A DNA stretch of 64,000 nt from Caulobacterales bacterium (GCA_016183935.1 JACPDR010000027.1:1-64000), one strand, 5' to 3'. Shown: positions 19,754 through 29,971, counted from the first letter of the stretch. The notes: generated by a model from the sequence alone, not told the origin. Made by a program: numbers and translations.

Positions 19754-20683
19754 ATGACCCACACTATCTTCATCGACGGCGAGGCCGGGACCACGGGGCT
19801 GGAGATCCGCGAGCGGGTGGAGGCGCGCGGCGATCTGGAGCTGATCCTGCTGGGCGACCGGCGGCGCGACCTGGAGGCGCGGCGCGAGACGCTGAACAGC
19901 GCCGATGCGGTGATCCTGTGCCTGCCGGACGACGCCGCGCGCGAGGCGGTGGCGATGATCGACAATCCGGCGGTGCGGGTGATCGACGCCTCGACGGCCT
20001 ATCGGGTCGATCCGGCCTGGACCTATGGCTTCGCCGAGATGGCGCCGGGTCAGCGGGAAAAGATCTCGGGGGCGACGCGGGTGTCGAACCCGGGTTGCTA
20101 TCCGACCGGCTTCATCGGGCTGGTCCGGCCGCTGGTCAGCGCGGGGATCATCCCGGCGGGCTGGCCGGTGACGGTCAATGCGGTGTCGGGCTATTCCGGC
20201 GGCGGCAAGGCGATGATCGCGGAGTTCGAGGCGGGGGCCGAGGCCTTCCGCGCCTATGGGCTGTCGCTGAAGCACAAGCATGTGCCGGAGATGACGCGGC
20301 ACACGGGGCTGGAACGGCCGGTGCTGTTCGCGCCGGCGGTGGGGTCGTACCGGCAGGGGATGCTGGTCGAGGTTCCGCTGCACCTGGGCGCCTTGCCTGG
20401 CTCGCCGTCGGTGGAGGTGGTGCACGGGGCGCTGGCCGAGGCCCACGCCGGGGCGCGCTTCGTCGAGGTGGCCGAGCTGGAGGCGACCGAGGCCATGACC
20501 GGGATCGATCCGGAGGGGCTGAACGGCACCAACCGGATGCGGCTGCACGTGTTCGGGGACCGGGGCGGGGAGCAGGTCCGGCTGGTGGCGCTGCTGGACA
20601 ACCTCGGCAAGGGCGCGTCGGGAGCGGCGGTGCAGAACCTGAACCTGATGCTGGGGCTGGACGAGGGGACGGGGCTCAGCTGA
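19754..20683 (+). CDS. argC: N-acetyl-gamma-glutamyl-phosphate reductase
   Basis: 309 residues, the short (type 2) form. It reduces N-acetylglutamyl phosphate to the semialdehyde in arginine synthesis. The nucleotide-binding motif is DGEAGTTGLEIRERV near the N-terminus. The active-site Cys is in SNPGCYPTGFIGLVRPL. NAVSGYSGGGK, KHKHVPEM and NGTNRMRLHVFGD complete the family pattern, and NLGKGASGAAVQNLNLMLG is the typical C-terminus. It lies downstream of rplM-rpsI, as in other Caulobacterales, with one lipoprotein gene inserted between. Confidence 0.95.
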   Translation: MTHTIFIDGEAGTTGLEIRERVEARGDLELILLGDRRRDLEARRETLNSADAVILCLPDDAAREAVAMIDNPAVRVIDASTAYRVDPAWTYGFAEMAPGQREKISGATRVSNPGCYPTGFIGLVRPLVSAGIIPAGWPVTVNAVSGYSGGGKAMIAEFEAGAEAFRAYGLSLKHKHVPEMTRHTGLERPVLFAPAVGSYRQGMLVEVPLHLGALPGSPSVEVVHGALAEAHAGARFVEVAELEATEAMTGIDPEGLNGTNRMRLHVFGDRGGEQVRLVALLDNLGKGASGAAVQNLNLMLGLDEGTGLS

Positions 20684-20745
20684 CCCTCTCCCATCGGGAG
20701 GGGGATGCTTGAAAACCGCGGCCCTCGCTCCGACGTATCAGGATC

Positions 20746-21240
20746 ATGACCCATCTTTCCCGCCGCCATCTGATGCTGACCGTCGGCGCCTTCGCTGCGG
20801 GCGGCTGCTCGCCCGGGCCCGCCGACGCCTCGGAGCGACAGTATGCGGACTCGCCGTTCCGACGGCTGACGGACGCGCAATGGCGGGCGCGGTTGCCGGC
20901 GGCGAGCTATCAGACGCTGAGGCACGAGGCGACGGAGCGGCCGTACACCAGCGCGCTGAACGACGAGCACCGGCGCGGGACCTATGTGTGTCGGGGCTGC
21001 GAGCTGCCCCTGTTCCGCTCGCAGTGGAAGTTCGAGAGCGGGACCGGCTGGCCGAGCTTCTACGATGTCATCAAGGCCAACATCGGCACGAAGACCGACT
21101 ACGGCATCGGCATTCCGCGCACGGAGTATCACTGCGCCCGCTGCCTGGGGCATCAGGGGCATATCTTCGACGACGGGCCGCGGCCGACCGGCAAGCGCTA
21201 TTGCAACAACGGCGTGGCGTTGAGCTTCAGGCCTGCTTGA
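20746..21240 (+). CDS. msrB: Exported peptide-methionine (R)-S-oxide reductase
   Basis: 164 residues. It reduces methionine-R-sulfoxide in proteins. The N-terminus MTHLSRRHLMLTVGAFAAGGCSP combines a Tat-like RRHLM with a lipobox-like GGC (Cys22), so the enzyme is probably exported and perhaps lipid-anchored. The MsrB domain has two zinc CxxC pairs (CRGC and CARC), GTGWPSFYD and the catalytic Cys in GKRYCNNGVALSF. Most MsrB proteins are cytosolic and begin near SDEEW-like sequence, so the signal is a notable addition. It overlaps the convergent membrane-protein gene by 14 bases. Confidence 0.93.
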   Translation: MTHLSRRHLMLTVGAFAAGGCSPGPADASERQYADSPFRRLTDAQWRARLPAASYQTLRHEATERPYTSALNDEHRRGTYVCRGCELPLFRSQWKFESGTGWPSFYDVIKANIGTKTDYGIGIPRTEYHCARCLGHQGHIFDDGPRPTGKRYCNNGVALSFRPA

Positions 21241-21601
21241 GCGCCGCCCGGGCCGACTGCAGGGTCAGGCCCGTCCAGACGCCGGCCATGATCAGCATCA
21301 GGCCGTAGTCGCCGTTCGGGGCGATCAGCGGCAGGGCGGCTGAGAGGATGATGACGAGCGGAAACACCATGGCCATGATCAGGGTGGCCGGGGCGGTGCG
21401 GTCGATAAGCGGCTTGGGCTTGCGCTTGCGGCTGTGCATCCACAGGCCGTTCAACACGATGAAGCCGAGGGCGCTGAACAGGGCGCAGGCGAGATAGACC
21501 GGCGCGCGGTCGGCCGTGGCCGTGGAGATGGCGCTGAGGGCGACCAGGAACAGGGCGAGGACGCTGGTCACGGCCAGCAGGACGTTGGGGGTGCGGTTCA
21601 A
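21227..21601 (-). CDS. Small four-helix membrane protein of unknown function
   Basis: 124 residues from TTG 21601, which overlaps the phaC stop (TTGA). Four hydrophobic segments: about 7-27, 36-53, 72-90 and 96-112, with a basic loop HSRKRKPKPL between 2 and 3. No family recognised. Coupling to phaC suggests co-expression but gives no function. Confidence 0.6.
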   Translation of the reverse strand: MNRTPNVLLAVTSVLALFLVALSAISTATADRAPVYLACALFSALGFIVLNGLWMHSRKRKPKPLIDRTAPATLIMAMVFPLVIILSAALPLIAPNGDYGLMLIMAGVWTGLTLQSARAALKQA

Positions 21602-23547
21602 GACTTGACCTTCACATAGGCGCCGGGGGCGGGTTCGATGGGCTTCAAGGGTCCTCTGGACGGATTCCGCGCCGGGACCCAATCGCCGGAACGGGCGTGC
21701 AGCCAGTCGGCCCAGTGGTTCCACCAGCTGCCGGGGCGTTCCTCGGCCCCGGCCTGCCATTCGACAAGGCTGTCGGGGAGGGCCGGGTTGAGCCAGTGCT
21801 GGTATTTGTTGGCGGCAGGCGGATTGACCACGCCGGCGATGTGGCCCGAGCCGGCCAGGGTCAGGGTGACGGCGGCGTTCCTGAAGGCCTTCGCCGAGCG
21901 GTAGACCGAGGCCATGGGCGCGATGTGGTCCTCGCGGCTGGCCTGGAAGTAGAGCGGGATGCGGACCTTCGACAGGTCGACGCGAACGCCGCCGATCTCG
22001 AACTGGCCCTGCGAAAGGGCGTTGCGGCCGTACATCGAGCGCAGATAGTCCATGTGCAGCGTCTTCGGCATGCGGGTCTGGTCGGCGTTCCAGAACAGCA
22101 GGTCGAAGGCGGGCGGGTCCTTGCCCAGCAGATAGTTACTGACGAAGAAGGACCAGATCAGGTCGTTGGCGCGCAGGGCGTTGAAGGTTTCGGCCATGGC
22201 CGCGCCGGGCAGGACGCCGCCGGCCGCGTCCATCTGCTGCTCGATCTCGTTGAGCCAGTGGTCGTCGGTGAACAGCAGCAGGTCGCCGGCCTCGGCGAAG
22301 TCGTGCTGGGCGGCGAAGAAGGTGTTGGCGCTGACGCGGGTGTCGTTGTGTTCCGCCATGTGGGCGAGGGCGGCGCCCATCAGGGTGCCGCCGATGCAGT
22401 AGCCGACGGTGTTGATGTGGTCGGTCTGCGATTGCTCGAGCGCCTTCTCGACGGCGCGGTAGACGCCCTTCTGGAGGTAGTCGTCGAAGCCGTAGTTCGC
22501 CTTGTCGACGTCCGGATTGACCCAGGAGCAGACGAAGACGGTGAAGCCCTGGCTGGACAGCCAGCGGATCATCGAGTTCTCCGGCTGGAGGTCGAGGATG
22601 TAGAATTTGTTGATCCACGGCGGGAAGATCAGCAGCGGAATCGCGCGCTGCTTCTCCGTGGCGGGATCGTACTGGATCAGTTCGAACAGCTCGTCGCGCC
22701 AGACCACCTGGCCGGGGGCGGTGGCGACGTTTTTTCCGACCTCGAAGCGGCCGTAGTCGGCCTGGCTGATCTTCAGCTTGCCGGCGCCGCGCTCCAGGTC
22801 GGCGGCGAAATTCTGCATGCCCTTGACCAGCGATTCGCCGTTGGTCTCGGCCAGGGCCTTCAGGGCGGCCGGGTTGGAGGCGAGGAAGTTGGAGGGGGAG
22901 AAGGCGTCGGTCAGCAGTTTGGTGAAGAACTCGGCGCGGCGTTTGGTGCGCGGGTCGATGTCCTCGACGCTGGAGACTAGGCCGTTCATCCAGTCGGCGG
23001 TGACCAGATAGGACTGGCGCATGACATCGAACATCGGGTTCTCGGACCAGGCCGGGTCCTTGAAGCGCTTGTCCTTCGAGGGCGGGGCGGGGGATTCCTC
23101 TCCGGCGGCGCGGCGGGTCGTGGAGGCCCACAGGTCCATGTAGCGGTTGAACAGGTCGGCCTGGGCGGCGAACAGCTTGTCGGGGCGCGAGGCGAGGCCG
23201 GTCATCACCTGGGTCATGGCCGGGCCGACGTTGAACGGGTCCGGCGACAGGGCGGCGGGCCGGTCGGCCTGACTGAGGGCGGCTTCGGCGATGGCGGCCT
23301 GGGCGGTCATGGCCGCCTTGGCCAGGTTGAGCGACAGGGTCTCCAGCATCTGGCGCTGGTCGGCGCCGGGGAAGGCGAGGGCGGGATCGGGGGCAGGCCG
23401 GGGCTCCGTGGCCGGTCCGGGCGTGGCGGCGGCCTTCGCGGCGCGGGGGCGCGGGGGCTTGGCCGAGGTGGGGCGGCCGGACTTGCGGGCCGGGCGCGGG
23501 GCGTCGGTTCCGGGGGCCGGAGGCGGGGGGATCGGACGCTTGGCCAT
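21598..23547 (-). CDS. phaC: Class I poly(3-hydroxyalkanoate) synthase
   Basis: 649 residues starting MAKRPIPPP; GGAG lies nine bases upstream, while 13 further upstream residues look non-coding. It polymerises hydroxyacyl-CoA into storage polyester on granules. The alpha/beta-hydrolase catalytic triad is visible: Cys in the lipase box TVGYCIGGTLMGAALAHM, Asp in REDHIAPM and His in GSGHIAGVVNPP. WINKFYILDLQPENSMIRWL is also typical. The first 60 residues are a Pro/Ala/Lys-rich disordered extension. No phaAB, phaR or phasin gene is present nearby. Confidence 0.95.
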   Translation of the reverse strand: MAKRPIPPPPAPGTDAPRPARKSGRPTSAKPPRPRAAKAAATPGPATEPRPAPDPALAFPGADQRQMLETLSLNLAKAAMTAQAAIAEAALSQADRPAALSPDPFNVGPAMTQVMTGLASRPDKLFAAQADLFNRYMDLWASTTRRAAGEESPAPPSKDKRFKDPAWSENPMFDVMRQSYLVTADWMNGLVSSVEDIDPRTKRRAEFFTKLLTDAFSPSNFLASNPAALKALAETNGESLVKGMQNFAADLERGAGKLKISQADYGRFEVGKNVATAPGQVVWRDELFELIQYDPATEKQRAIPLLIFPPWINKFYILDLQPENSMIRWLSSQGFTVFVCSWVNPDVDKANYGFDDYLQKGVYRAVEKALEQSQTDHINTVGYCIGGTLMGAALAHMAEHNDTRVSANTFFAAQHDFAEAGDLLLFTDDHWLNEIEQQMDAAGGVLPGAAMAETFNALRANDLIWSFFVSNYLLGKDPPAFDLLFWNADQTRMPKTLHMDYLRSMYGRNALSQGQFEIGGVRVDLSKVRIPLYFQASREDHIAPMASVYRSAKAFRNAAVTLTLAGSGHIAGVVNPPAANKYQHWLNPALPDSLVEWQAGAEERPGSWWNHWADWLHARSGDWVPARNPSRGPLKPIEPAPGAYVKVKS

Positions 23548-23625
23548 GCGCAGGGACTCCGGGGAGGACGTCAGGATCGGACGCAAGGGCCGCCGTCGCC
23601 CTTCCGCCAGTCGCGATCATGGCAT

Positions 23626-24084
23626 ATGACCGGCCCTGAAATGAACGCGCCGATCCGGAAATTCGCAGCGGTCCTGGCCGCCGCCGTCGCCTCGGCCGGT
23701 CTGACGGCCTGCGTGGGAGCGTTCAATCCGCAGACGGACCCGACCTCGCCTGTGGCGCCGCGGGTCCAGGCGCTGGTCGACGCCAACCGCGAATACCCCC
23801 GCTGGGCCGACTTTCCGAAGTCGCCCGAGCCCCAGCCCGACCCGGCCGTCGTCGCCGCCGAGGTCAATACGCTGCGGGTGACGAGCGGAGCGCTGGCGGG
23901 CGAGGTCTCGCGCATCGAATGGACGCTCAACGAAGATCCCGCCGCCTTCGCCGAGGCGGTGCGGGCCCGGGTCGACGCGGTGCAGGTCGCGCCCGTGACG
24001 CAGAATACCGCCGCCGAGATCGAGGAATTCGCCCGGCGCGTCCGCGAGCGGGGCCGCGCGCCGCCGCCCATTCCCCGCCGCTAG
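23626..24084 (+). CDS. Putative lipoprotein of unknown function
   Basis: 152 residues from ATG 23626, or 147 from ATG 23641 (MNAPIRKF), which gives a tighter signal peptide. The lipobox is LTAC before VGAF. The mature region carries PRWADFPKSPEPQPDP and a C-terminal helix ending ERGRAPPPIPRR. It resembles small Caulobacterales envelope lipoproteins, but no family is assigned. It is divergent from phaC and 60 bases upstream of glpX. Confidence 0.7.
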   Translation: MTGPEMNAPIRKFAAVLAAAVASAGLTACVGAFNPQTDPTSPVAPRVQALVDANREYPRWADFPKSPEPQPDPAVVAAEVNTLRVTSGALAGEVSRIEWTLNEDPAAFAEAVRARVDAVQVAPVTQNTAAEIEEFARRVRERGRAPPPIPRR

Positions 24085-24144
24085 TCCACACAATCAGTCG
24101 CCGGGACGACAGAATCCCGGGATCATCGTCCTCAGGAGAACGCC

Positions 24145-25101
24145 ATGGCCGTCACGGCCCCCTACGCTTCGACGCTGGCCGCAGATGCGGCGCGGGTCAC
24201 CGAACTGGCCGCCATCGCCTCGTACGCCCAGATCGGCCGCGGCGACGAGAAGCAGGCCGACCAGCTGGCCGTCGACGCCATGCGCACGGCGCTGAACGCG
24301 CTCGACATCGACGGCAAGATCGTCATCGGCGAGGGCGAACGCGACGAGGCGCCGATGCTGTACATCGGCGAGAAGGTCGGCACCGGGAAGGGCCCGGCCA
24401 TCGACATCGCCCTCGATCCGCTGGAAGGCACGACGCTGACGGCCAAGGCCATGGCCAACGCCCTGTGCGTGCTGTCGATGTCGGCCGAGGGCGGCATGCT
24501 GCACGCGCCCGACACCTATATGGACAAGATCGCCATCGGGCCGGGCTATGCGCCGGGCACGGTCGATCTCGACATGAAGCCGCAGGACAACGTCCGCTCG
24601 CTGGCCTCGGCCAAGGGCGTCGATCCGCGCGACATCACCGTCTGCGTCATGGACCGGCCGCGTCACGCCGAGCTGATCGCCGCCCTGCGCGAGGTCGGGG
24701 CCAAGGTGCTGCTGATCACCGACGGCGACGTGGCGGGCGTGATCCACACGGCCGAGCCGGAGACCGGCATCGACCTGTATCTGGGATCGGGCGGGGCGCC
24801 GGAGGGCGTGCTGGCGGCCTCGGCGCTCAAGTGCGTCGGCGGCCATTTCCAGGGCCGGCTGATCTTCCGCAACGACGACGAGCGGGCCCGGGCCGAGCGC
24901 ACCGGGGTCAAGGATTTCGACCGCAAAGACGACCTGCACGAACTGGTCTCCAAGGATGCGGTGTTCGCGGCCACCGGGGTGACCAAGGGCGCCATGCTGG
25001 ACGGGGTGCTGGTCCGTGACGGCTTCGTCTCGACCCACACGCTGGTGATGGATTCCTCGACCCGGACGATCCAGCGCATCCGCACGACACGGCCGGTCTG
25101 A
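24145..25101 (+). CDS. glpX: Class II fructose-1,6-bisphosphatase
   Basis: 318 residues. It removes the 1-phosphate from fructose 1,6-bisphosphate in gluconeogenesis. Metal and substrate motifs: GKIVIGEGERDEAPML, DIALDPLEGTTLTAKAMANALCVL, ITDGDVAGVI and GSGGAPEGVLAASALKCVGG. The C-terminal part VFAATGVTKGAMLDGV also fits. Its stop overlaps the recJ ATG (TGATG). Confidence 0.96.
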   Translation: MAVTAPYASTLAADAARVTELAAIASYAQIGRGDEKQADQLAVDAMRTALNALDIDGKIVIGEGERDEAPMLYIGEKVGTGKGPAIDIALDPLEGTTLTAKAMANALCVLSMSAEGGMLHAPDTYMDKIAIGPGYAPGTVDLDMKPQDNVRSLASAKGVDPRDITVCVMDRPRHAELIAALREVGAKVLLITDGDVAGVIHTAEPETGIDLYLGSGGAPEGVLAASALKCVGGHFQGRLIFRNDDERARAERTGVKDFDRKDDLHELVSKDAVFAATGVTKGAMLDGVLVRDGFVSTHTLVMDSSTRTIQRIRTTRPV

Positions 25102-26903
25102 TGGCCGACGGGGGGAGCCTGCCTGCGTTTCTGGGGGTTTCCCGCTCGCTGTCCGGGCGCGCCTGGCGGCAGAGGCCGGCCGAGGCGGCGTTGATCCGCG
25201 CCCATATGCAGGCGCTCAACCTCGAGGAGCCGCTGGCCCGGGCGCTGGCGGCGCGCGGGGTCGGGGCCGACCAGGGCGCGGACTTCCTGCAACCGACGCT
25301 GAAGGCGCTGTTCCCCGATCCGTCCAGCTTCATGGACATGGACGCGGCGGCGGAGGCGATCCTCGACGCCCTGCAGGCGCAGGCCTCGATCCATGTGTTC
25401 GCCGACTATGACGTCGACGGGGCGTCGAGCGCGGCCCTGCTGGTGCGCTGGTTCCGGGCCATGGGCGCGGAGCTGCCGATCTATGTGCCCGACCGGGTCA
25501 CCGAGGGCTATGGCCCGAGCCCCAGGGCCTTCGACACGCTGAAGGCTTCGGGCGCCGATCTGGTCATCACGGTCGACTGCGGCGCGGCGGCCAATGAGGC
25601 GGTGGCCCATGCGGCGGCGGTCGGCTTGAAGGTGGTGGTCATCGACCATCACATGATGCGCGAGCATCCACCGGTCTGCGCGGCCGTGGTCAATCCGAAC
25701 CGCCCGGGCTGCAACTCCGGGCAGGGTAATCTGGCGGCGGCGGGGGTGGTGTTCGTGCTGCTGGCCGCGCTGAACCGCGAGGCGCGGCGGCGCGGACTGT
25801 TCGAGGGGCGGGAGCAGCCGGACATTCGACAGTGGCTGGATCTGGCGGCCATGGGGGCGATCTGCGACGTCACCGGCCTGACGGGGTTCAACCGGGCCCT
25901 GACCAGCCTCGGCCTGCGGGTCATGTCGGAGTGGGGCAATCCGGGCCTGCGGGCGCTGCTGGCGGCGGCGGGGAGCGAACCGGGGCCGGCCAAGTCGAAC
26001 CATGCCGGCTTTATCCTCGGTCCCCGCATCAACGCCGGCGGGCGGATCGGCAAATCGGACCTCGGCGCGCGGCTGCTGTCGACCGACGACCCGGACGAGG
26101 CGCGCGAACTGGCGCAGGAGCTGGACGCGCTGAACATCGCCCGCCGCGAGGTCGAGCGGCAGGTCACGGACCAGGCGACCCGCATGGTCGAGGCCACCGG
26201 CGCCCACGCCGACGGTTCGGCGGTCGTGGTCATCGAGGGAGCCGACTGGCATCCCGGCGTTGTCGGCATCGTCGCGGGACGGCTGCGCGAGCGCTGGCGC
26301 AAGCCGGTGGTGGTGATCGGGGTCGACGCGGTCAACGGGGTCGGCAAGGGCTCGGGCCGCTCGCAGCCGGGCATGAACCTGGGCCGGGCGGTGCAGGCGG
26401 CCTGGGAGGCGGGCGTGCTGATGGCCGGCGGCGGCCACGCCATGGCGGCGGGGCTGACGGTGAAGGCCGACGACATCGGGCGGCTGCGCGACTTTCTCAA
26501 CGAGCGGATGGCGGGAGAGCAGGCCGCGGCGGACGCGCTGGACGGGGTCGAGGTCGACGCCCTGATCGAGCCCGGGGCGGCGTCCCGGGCGCTGTTCGAA
26601 CAGTTCGAGCAACTGGCCCCGTTCGGCCCGGCCAATCCCGAGCCGCTGTTCGCCCTCGAGCATGTCGCCGTGCGCGACCCGGTGGCCATGAACGGCGGCC
26701 ATGTGCGCTGCCGGCTGGTCGGGGCGGACGGGGCGTCCGTGAAGGCCATCGCCTGGCGCTGCGCCGACCTGCCATTGGGCAAGGCGCTGCTGGCCGGGCA
26801 GGGCGGTCTGAGCGTCGCCGGGCGGCTGAAGGCCGACGACTGGAACGGCCGGCGGGGGGTGCAGTTCGAGATCGAGGACGTCGCCGATCCGCGGATGGCG
26901 TAA
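25101..26903 (+). CDS. recJ: Single-stranded-DNA-specific exonuclease RecJ
   Basis: 600 residues. A 5'-3' ssDNA exonuclease used in recombination and repair. The DHH phosphoesterase motifs are HVFADYDVDGASSAALL, VIDHHMMREH and DLAAMGAICDV. The DHHA1 domain carries GGGHAMAAGLTVK, and NAGGRIGKSDLGARLL and FGPANPEPLF lie further on. Length and order are normal. It is followed by tRNA-Glu 85 bases later. Confidence 0.96.
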   Translation: MADGGSLPAFLGVSRSLSGRAWRQRPAEAALIRAHMQALNLEEPLARALAARGVGADQGADFLQPTLKALFPDPSSFMDMDAAAEAILDALQAQASIHVFADYDVDGASSAALLVRWFRAMGAELPIYVPDRVTEGYGPSPRAFDTLKASGADLVITVDCGAAANEAVAHAAAVGLKVVVIDHHMMREHPPVCAAVVNPNRPGCNSGQGNLAAAGVVFVLLAALNREARRRGLFEGREQPDIRQWLDLAAMGAICDVTGLTGFNRALTSLGLRVMSEWGNPGLRALLAAAGSEPGPAKSNHAGFILGPRINAGGRIGKSDLGARLLSTDDPDEARELAQELDALNIARREVERQVTDQATRMVEATGAHADGSAVVVIEGADWHPGVVGIVAGRLRERWRKPVVVIGVDAVNGVGKGSGRSQPGMNLGRAVQAAWEAGVLMAGGGHAMAAGLTVKADDIGRLRDFLNERMAGEQAAADALDGVEVDALIEPGAASRALFEQFEQLAPFGPANPEPLFALEHVAVRDPVAMNGGHVRCRLVGADGASVKAIAWRCADLPLGKALLAGQGGLSVAGRLKADDWNGRRGVQFEIEDVADPRMA

Positions 26904-26988
26904 ACGTCGATCACCTCGGGCATTTTCTACGGCAAAGCCGCTTGCACCCTTCGGAATCGGCGGCTATATCGCCGCTTCCCCGCGCCGC

Positions 26989-27063
26989 GGTCCCTTCGTC
27001 TATCGGTTAGGACGTCAGGTTTTCAACCTGAAAAGAGGGGTTCGACTCCCCTAGGGACTGCCA
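26989..27063 (+). tRNA. tRNA-Glu (anticodon TTC)
   Basis: 75 bases. The acceptor stem GGTCCCT pairs with AGGGACT (one G-T at the end), then discriminator G and encoded CCA. The anticodon stem-loop is TCAGG-TTTTCAA-CCTGA, anticodon TTC. The T arm is GGGGTTCGACTCCCC. Confidence 0.96.
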
Positions 27064-27332
27064 CGCGGGGCTTCCCTCTACATCGCTGACGCCGCCGCCT
27101 TCCGGACCCCGCCCGGCCGGAGCGGTCGCCATGGATCGGCGCATCCAAGCACGATCACACCCCGGCGAGCCCGATCCCCGGCCGACGCGCCCCGCCGTTG
27201 GAAGCGGTTACAGGCATCAGTTGAAAAAAATGTTCGCGTTCGGGCTGAAACTTACGTTTTTGGCTTTTCCGACATTCACAGAACCGTGTTAAATAACCGC
27301 CGCTCGCACTGATCGCGGGCCGGGGGAAGACT

Positions 27333-27893
27333 GTGTCCGACTACGAGGGCGTTGAGACGGTCGAGACGGTGCGGATCGCCGGCCGGATAAAATGGTTCGA
27401 TCCCGGCAAGGGATACGGTTTCATCGTACCCGATGAGCCGGGCCTGACCGATATGAAGGATGTGCTGCTGCACATCTCCAGCCTGCGCGACAGCGGGCGC
27501 GACAGCGCCGCGGAGGGCGCTCCGATCACGTGTGACTGCGCCCGCCGGCCCAAGGGCTGGCAGGTGACCGAGGTCCATGATCTGGGAGAGGGCGACCCCG
27601 ACGCCGCGAACCTTCCCCGCCGCGGCTACGACGCATTGCGGCGGGAAGGCCGCGCCCTGCCTGTCCTCGACGACAGCGGCGGCGGCATGGAAACGGCCGT
27701 GGTCAAATGGTTCAACCGCACCAAGGGCTACGGCTTCGTGGTCCGGGACGGCCAGCCCGGCGACATCTTCGTCCATGTCGAGACGCTGCGACGCTGCGGG
27801 CTGGACGACCTGCTGCCCGGCGAGGCGGTGGCCGTGCGCTTCGCGGAGGGCCCGAAGGGGCTGGTGGTCGCTGAAATCCGCCCCACCGGCTGA
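27333..27893 (+). CDS. Two-domain cold-shock protein
   Basis: 186 residues from GTG. There are two complete cold-shock domains. The first (about 13-80) has [18 protein letters not shown] and DVLLHIS; the second (about 119-184) has [16 protein letters not shown] and DIFVHVE. RNP1 (KGYGFI/V) and RNP2 are intact in both, so both should bind single-stranded nucleic acid. A charged linker of about 40 residues joins them. Two-domain proteins of this kind are known from Caulobacter (CspC/CspD). The 269 bases upstream include an AT-rich stretch (27220-27300), a likely promoter and leader. Confidence 0.93.
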   Translation: MSDYEGVETVETVRIAGRIKWFDPGKGYGFIVPDEPGLTDMKDVLLHISSLRDSGRDSAAEGAPITCDCARRPKGWQVTEVHDLGEGDPDAANLPRRGYDALRREGRALPVLDDSGGGMETAVVKWFNRTKGYGFVVRDGQPGDIFVHVETLRRCGLDDLLPGEAVAVRFAEGPKGLVVAEIRPTG

Positions 27894-27985
27894 CCGGCCT
27901 CCCCAGCGGCGGCCGGGCGCGCTAGACTGGGTTTGCCGCGCGCTCTGATCGGCGCAGTCTGCGGCGGAATGGTCCTGAGGATGGA

Positions 27986-28462
27986 ATGATGTTGGTTCGT
28001 CGCGGCTTTCTCGCCGGCCTCGCCGGTTTGGTCCTGCTGGCGGGATGCGCGGGCGCGGGTACGGCCCAGGGCCCCAACGGGGAGCCGCTGGAGGCGCTGA
28101 CGGTGACCACCTCGACCGGCGAGCACCGATTCATGGTCGAGATCGCCGACGACGAGATGGAGCGCCAGCGCGGCCTGATGCATCGGGAGCCGCTGGCCGA
28201 CGATCGCGGCATGCTGTTCCAGTTCCCCGACGTGGCCGAGCGCGGCTTCTGGATGCACAACACGCCCAGCCCGCTGGACATCATCTACATCGACCCCTAC
28301 GGCCGCATCGTCTCGATCGCGAAGAACGCCACGCCGAACTCGGACGCCCTCATCCCGTCGAACGGACCGGCCATGGGGGTGCTGGAGCTGCGCGCCGGAC
28401 GGGCCGACGAGATCGCCGCCAAACCGGGCGACAAGGTCCGCCATCCGTTCTTCGCCGAATAG
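27986..28462 (+). CDS. DUF192 family exported protein
   Basis: 158 residues; ATG at 27986 or 27989. The signal peptide ends in lipobox LLAGC. The DUF192 domain follows: [54 protein letters not shown] and [15 protein letters not shown]. The family is small, periplasmic and without a settled biochemical role. It is followed by tRNA-Pro 56 bases later. Confidence 0.9.
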   Translation: MMLVRRGFLAGLAGLVLLAGCAGAGTAQGPNGEPLEALTVTTSTGEHRFMVEIADDEMERQRGLMHREPLADDRGMLFQFPDVAERGFWMHNTPSPLDIIYIDPYGRIVSIAKNATPNSDALIPSNGPAMGVLELRAGRADEIAAKPGDKVRHPFFAE

Positions 28463-28518
28463 GCTCCGTTCCGCGTTGCGGCGCGGGGCGGCGCGTGGCA
28501 AACACCGCGCCTCTGGAT

Positions 28519-28595
<77 letters not shown>

Positions 28596-28684
28596 TTTGA
28601 GTGGGCCGCGGTTGTCGGCTCTTCGGGACCTTCCGATCCGACGCGGCCCGGGGTTGACCGGGCCGCGATCGTCGACCGGGCCGG

Positions 28685-29971
28685 TCAGATGGCCGCCAGC
28701 GCCTGTTCAAGATCGGCGTACAGGTCGTCGACGTTCTCGATGCCGACCGACAGCCGGACCAGGTTGTCGCCGATGCCGCAGCGGGCCTTGGCCTCGGCGC
28801 TGTAGTCCGAATGGGTGGTGCTGGACGGGTGGGAGACGAGGCTCTCGGTGCCGCCCAGGCTGACGGCCAGCTTGAACAGACGCAGGGCGTTGAGCATGCG
28901 GAAGGCTTCCGCCTCGCCGCCCCTGAGCCGCAGAGAGAAGGTCGAGCCCGCGCCCGAGCACTGGCGTGCGAAGATGGCCTGCTGGGCCGGAGAGCTCTCG
29001 GCTCCGCCGGCGTCCAGCACAGCCTCGATCCTGGCGTGGCCGCGCAGGCGGCTGACCAGGTCCATGGCGTTCCGCTGCGACCGTTCCATGCGAATGTGCA
29101 GGGTCTCGAGGCTGCGCATCAACAGCCAGGCGGTGTGCGGGTCGGTGACCGTGCCGCAGATCGTGCGCATCTCGGCGACCCGTCCCATCAGGTCGGCGCG
29201 GCCCATGCAGGCGCCGGCGATCAGGTCGGAATGGCCGCCGACGTATTTGGTCAGCGAATACAGGATCAGATCGGCCCCGTGCTGGAGCGGCTTCTGCCAC
29301 AGCGGGCCGAGGAAGGTGTTGTCGACCACCAGCGGCGGCGCTTCCGCCTGGCCCAGGGCGCGGATCGCGGCGGCGGCGGCCTGGAGATCGATCAGCTGGT
29401 TGGTCGGATTGGCCGGGGTCTCGACGTAGACCGCCGCCAGGCGGCCGCCCCGGGACGCCGCGGCCGCCGCGGCCTCGCCGATGGCGCGGGTCAGGGCCTC
29501 GCCGCCGTCGCAGTCGGCGACGCTGACGGTCTCGACCCCCATGCGGGGCAGGATGCGGTCGAACAGGTATTCGGTGCCGCCGTAGGCGGGGGCCGTGTAG
29601 ACCACGACGTCATTCGGACGGCTGAGCGCCAGAATGGTGGTCGAGATCGCCGCCATGCCACTGGAGAAGACCAGCGCCTTGTCGGCGTCGTCCCAGACGG
29701 CGAGCCGGTCCTCGAGGATCTCGAGATTGGGATTGTTGATCCGCGAGTAGATCAGGCCCAGCGCCTCGTCCGGGTCCTTTTCGCGCAGCCCGTAGGCCAC
29801 CTCGAAGAAACGCTTGCCGTCCTCGGCCGACCTGAACACGAAGGTCGAGGTCTGGAAGATCGGCGCCTTGATCGACCCCTCCGACAGGGCGGGGTCGTAG
29901 CCATAGCCCATCATCAGGGTCTCGGGGGACAGCGGACGATCGCCCAAGGTGCGGCTGCGGTGGCGATTCAT
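28685..29971 (-). CDS. Cystathionine gamma-synthase / methionine gamma-lyase family PLP enzyme
   Basis: 428 residues. Cys/Met-metabolism PLP family. The PLP lysine is in [65 protein letters not shown] and [15 protein letters not shown] are also present, with [18 protein letters not shown] at the C-terminus. Whether it makes cystathionine, degrades methionine or uses O-acetylhomoserine cannot be read from sequence. It is longer than E. coli MetB (about 386) by an N-terminal extension. It is transcribed away from the complex I gene. Confidence 0.88.
   Translation of the reverse strand: MNRHRSRTLGDRPLSPETLMMGYGYDPALSEGSIKAPIFQTSTFVFRSAEDGKRFFEVAYGLREKDPDEALGLIYSRINNPNLEILEDRLAVWDDADKALVFSSGMAAISTTILALSRPNDVVVYTAPAYGGTEYLFDRILPRMGVETVSVADCDGGEALTRAIGEAAAAAASRGGRLAAVYVETPANPTNQLIDLQAAAAAIRALGQAEAPPLVVDNTFLGPLWQKPLQHGADLILYSLTKYVGGHSDLIAGACMGRADLMGRVAEMRTICGTVTDPHTAWLLMRSLETLHIRMERSQRNAMDLVSRLRGHARIEAVLDAGGAESSPAQQAIFARQCSGAGSTFSLRLRGGEAEAFRMLNALRLFKLAVSLGGTESLVSHPSSTTHSDYSAEAKARCGIGDNLVRLSVGIENVDDLYADLEQALAAI

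Noticed and set aside
24663-26702. A 679-residue minus-strand frame opposite recJ.
   Set aside because: Antisense shadow of recJ with Arg/His/Pro-rich low-complexity composition.
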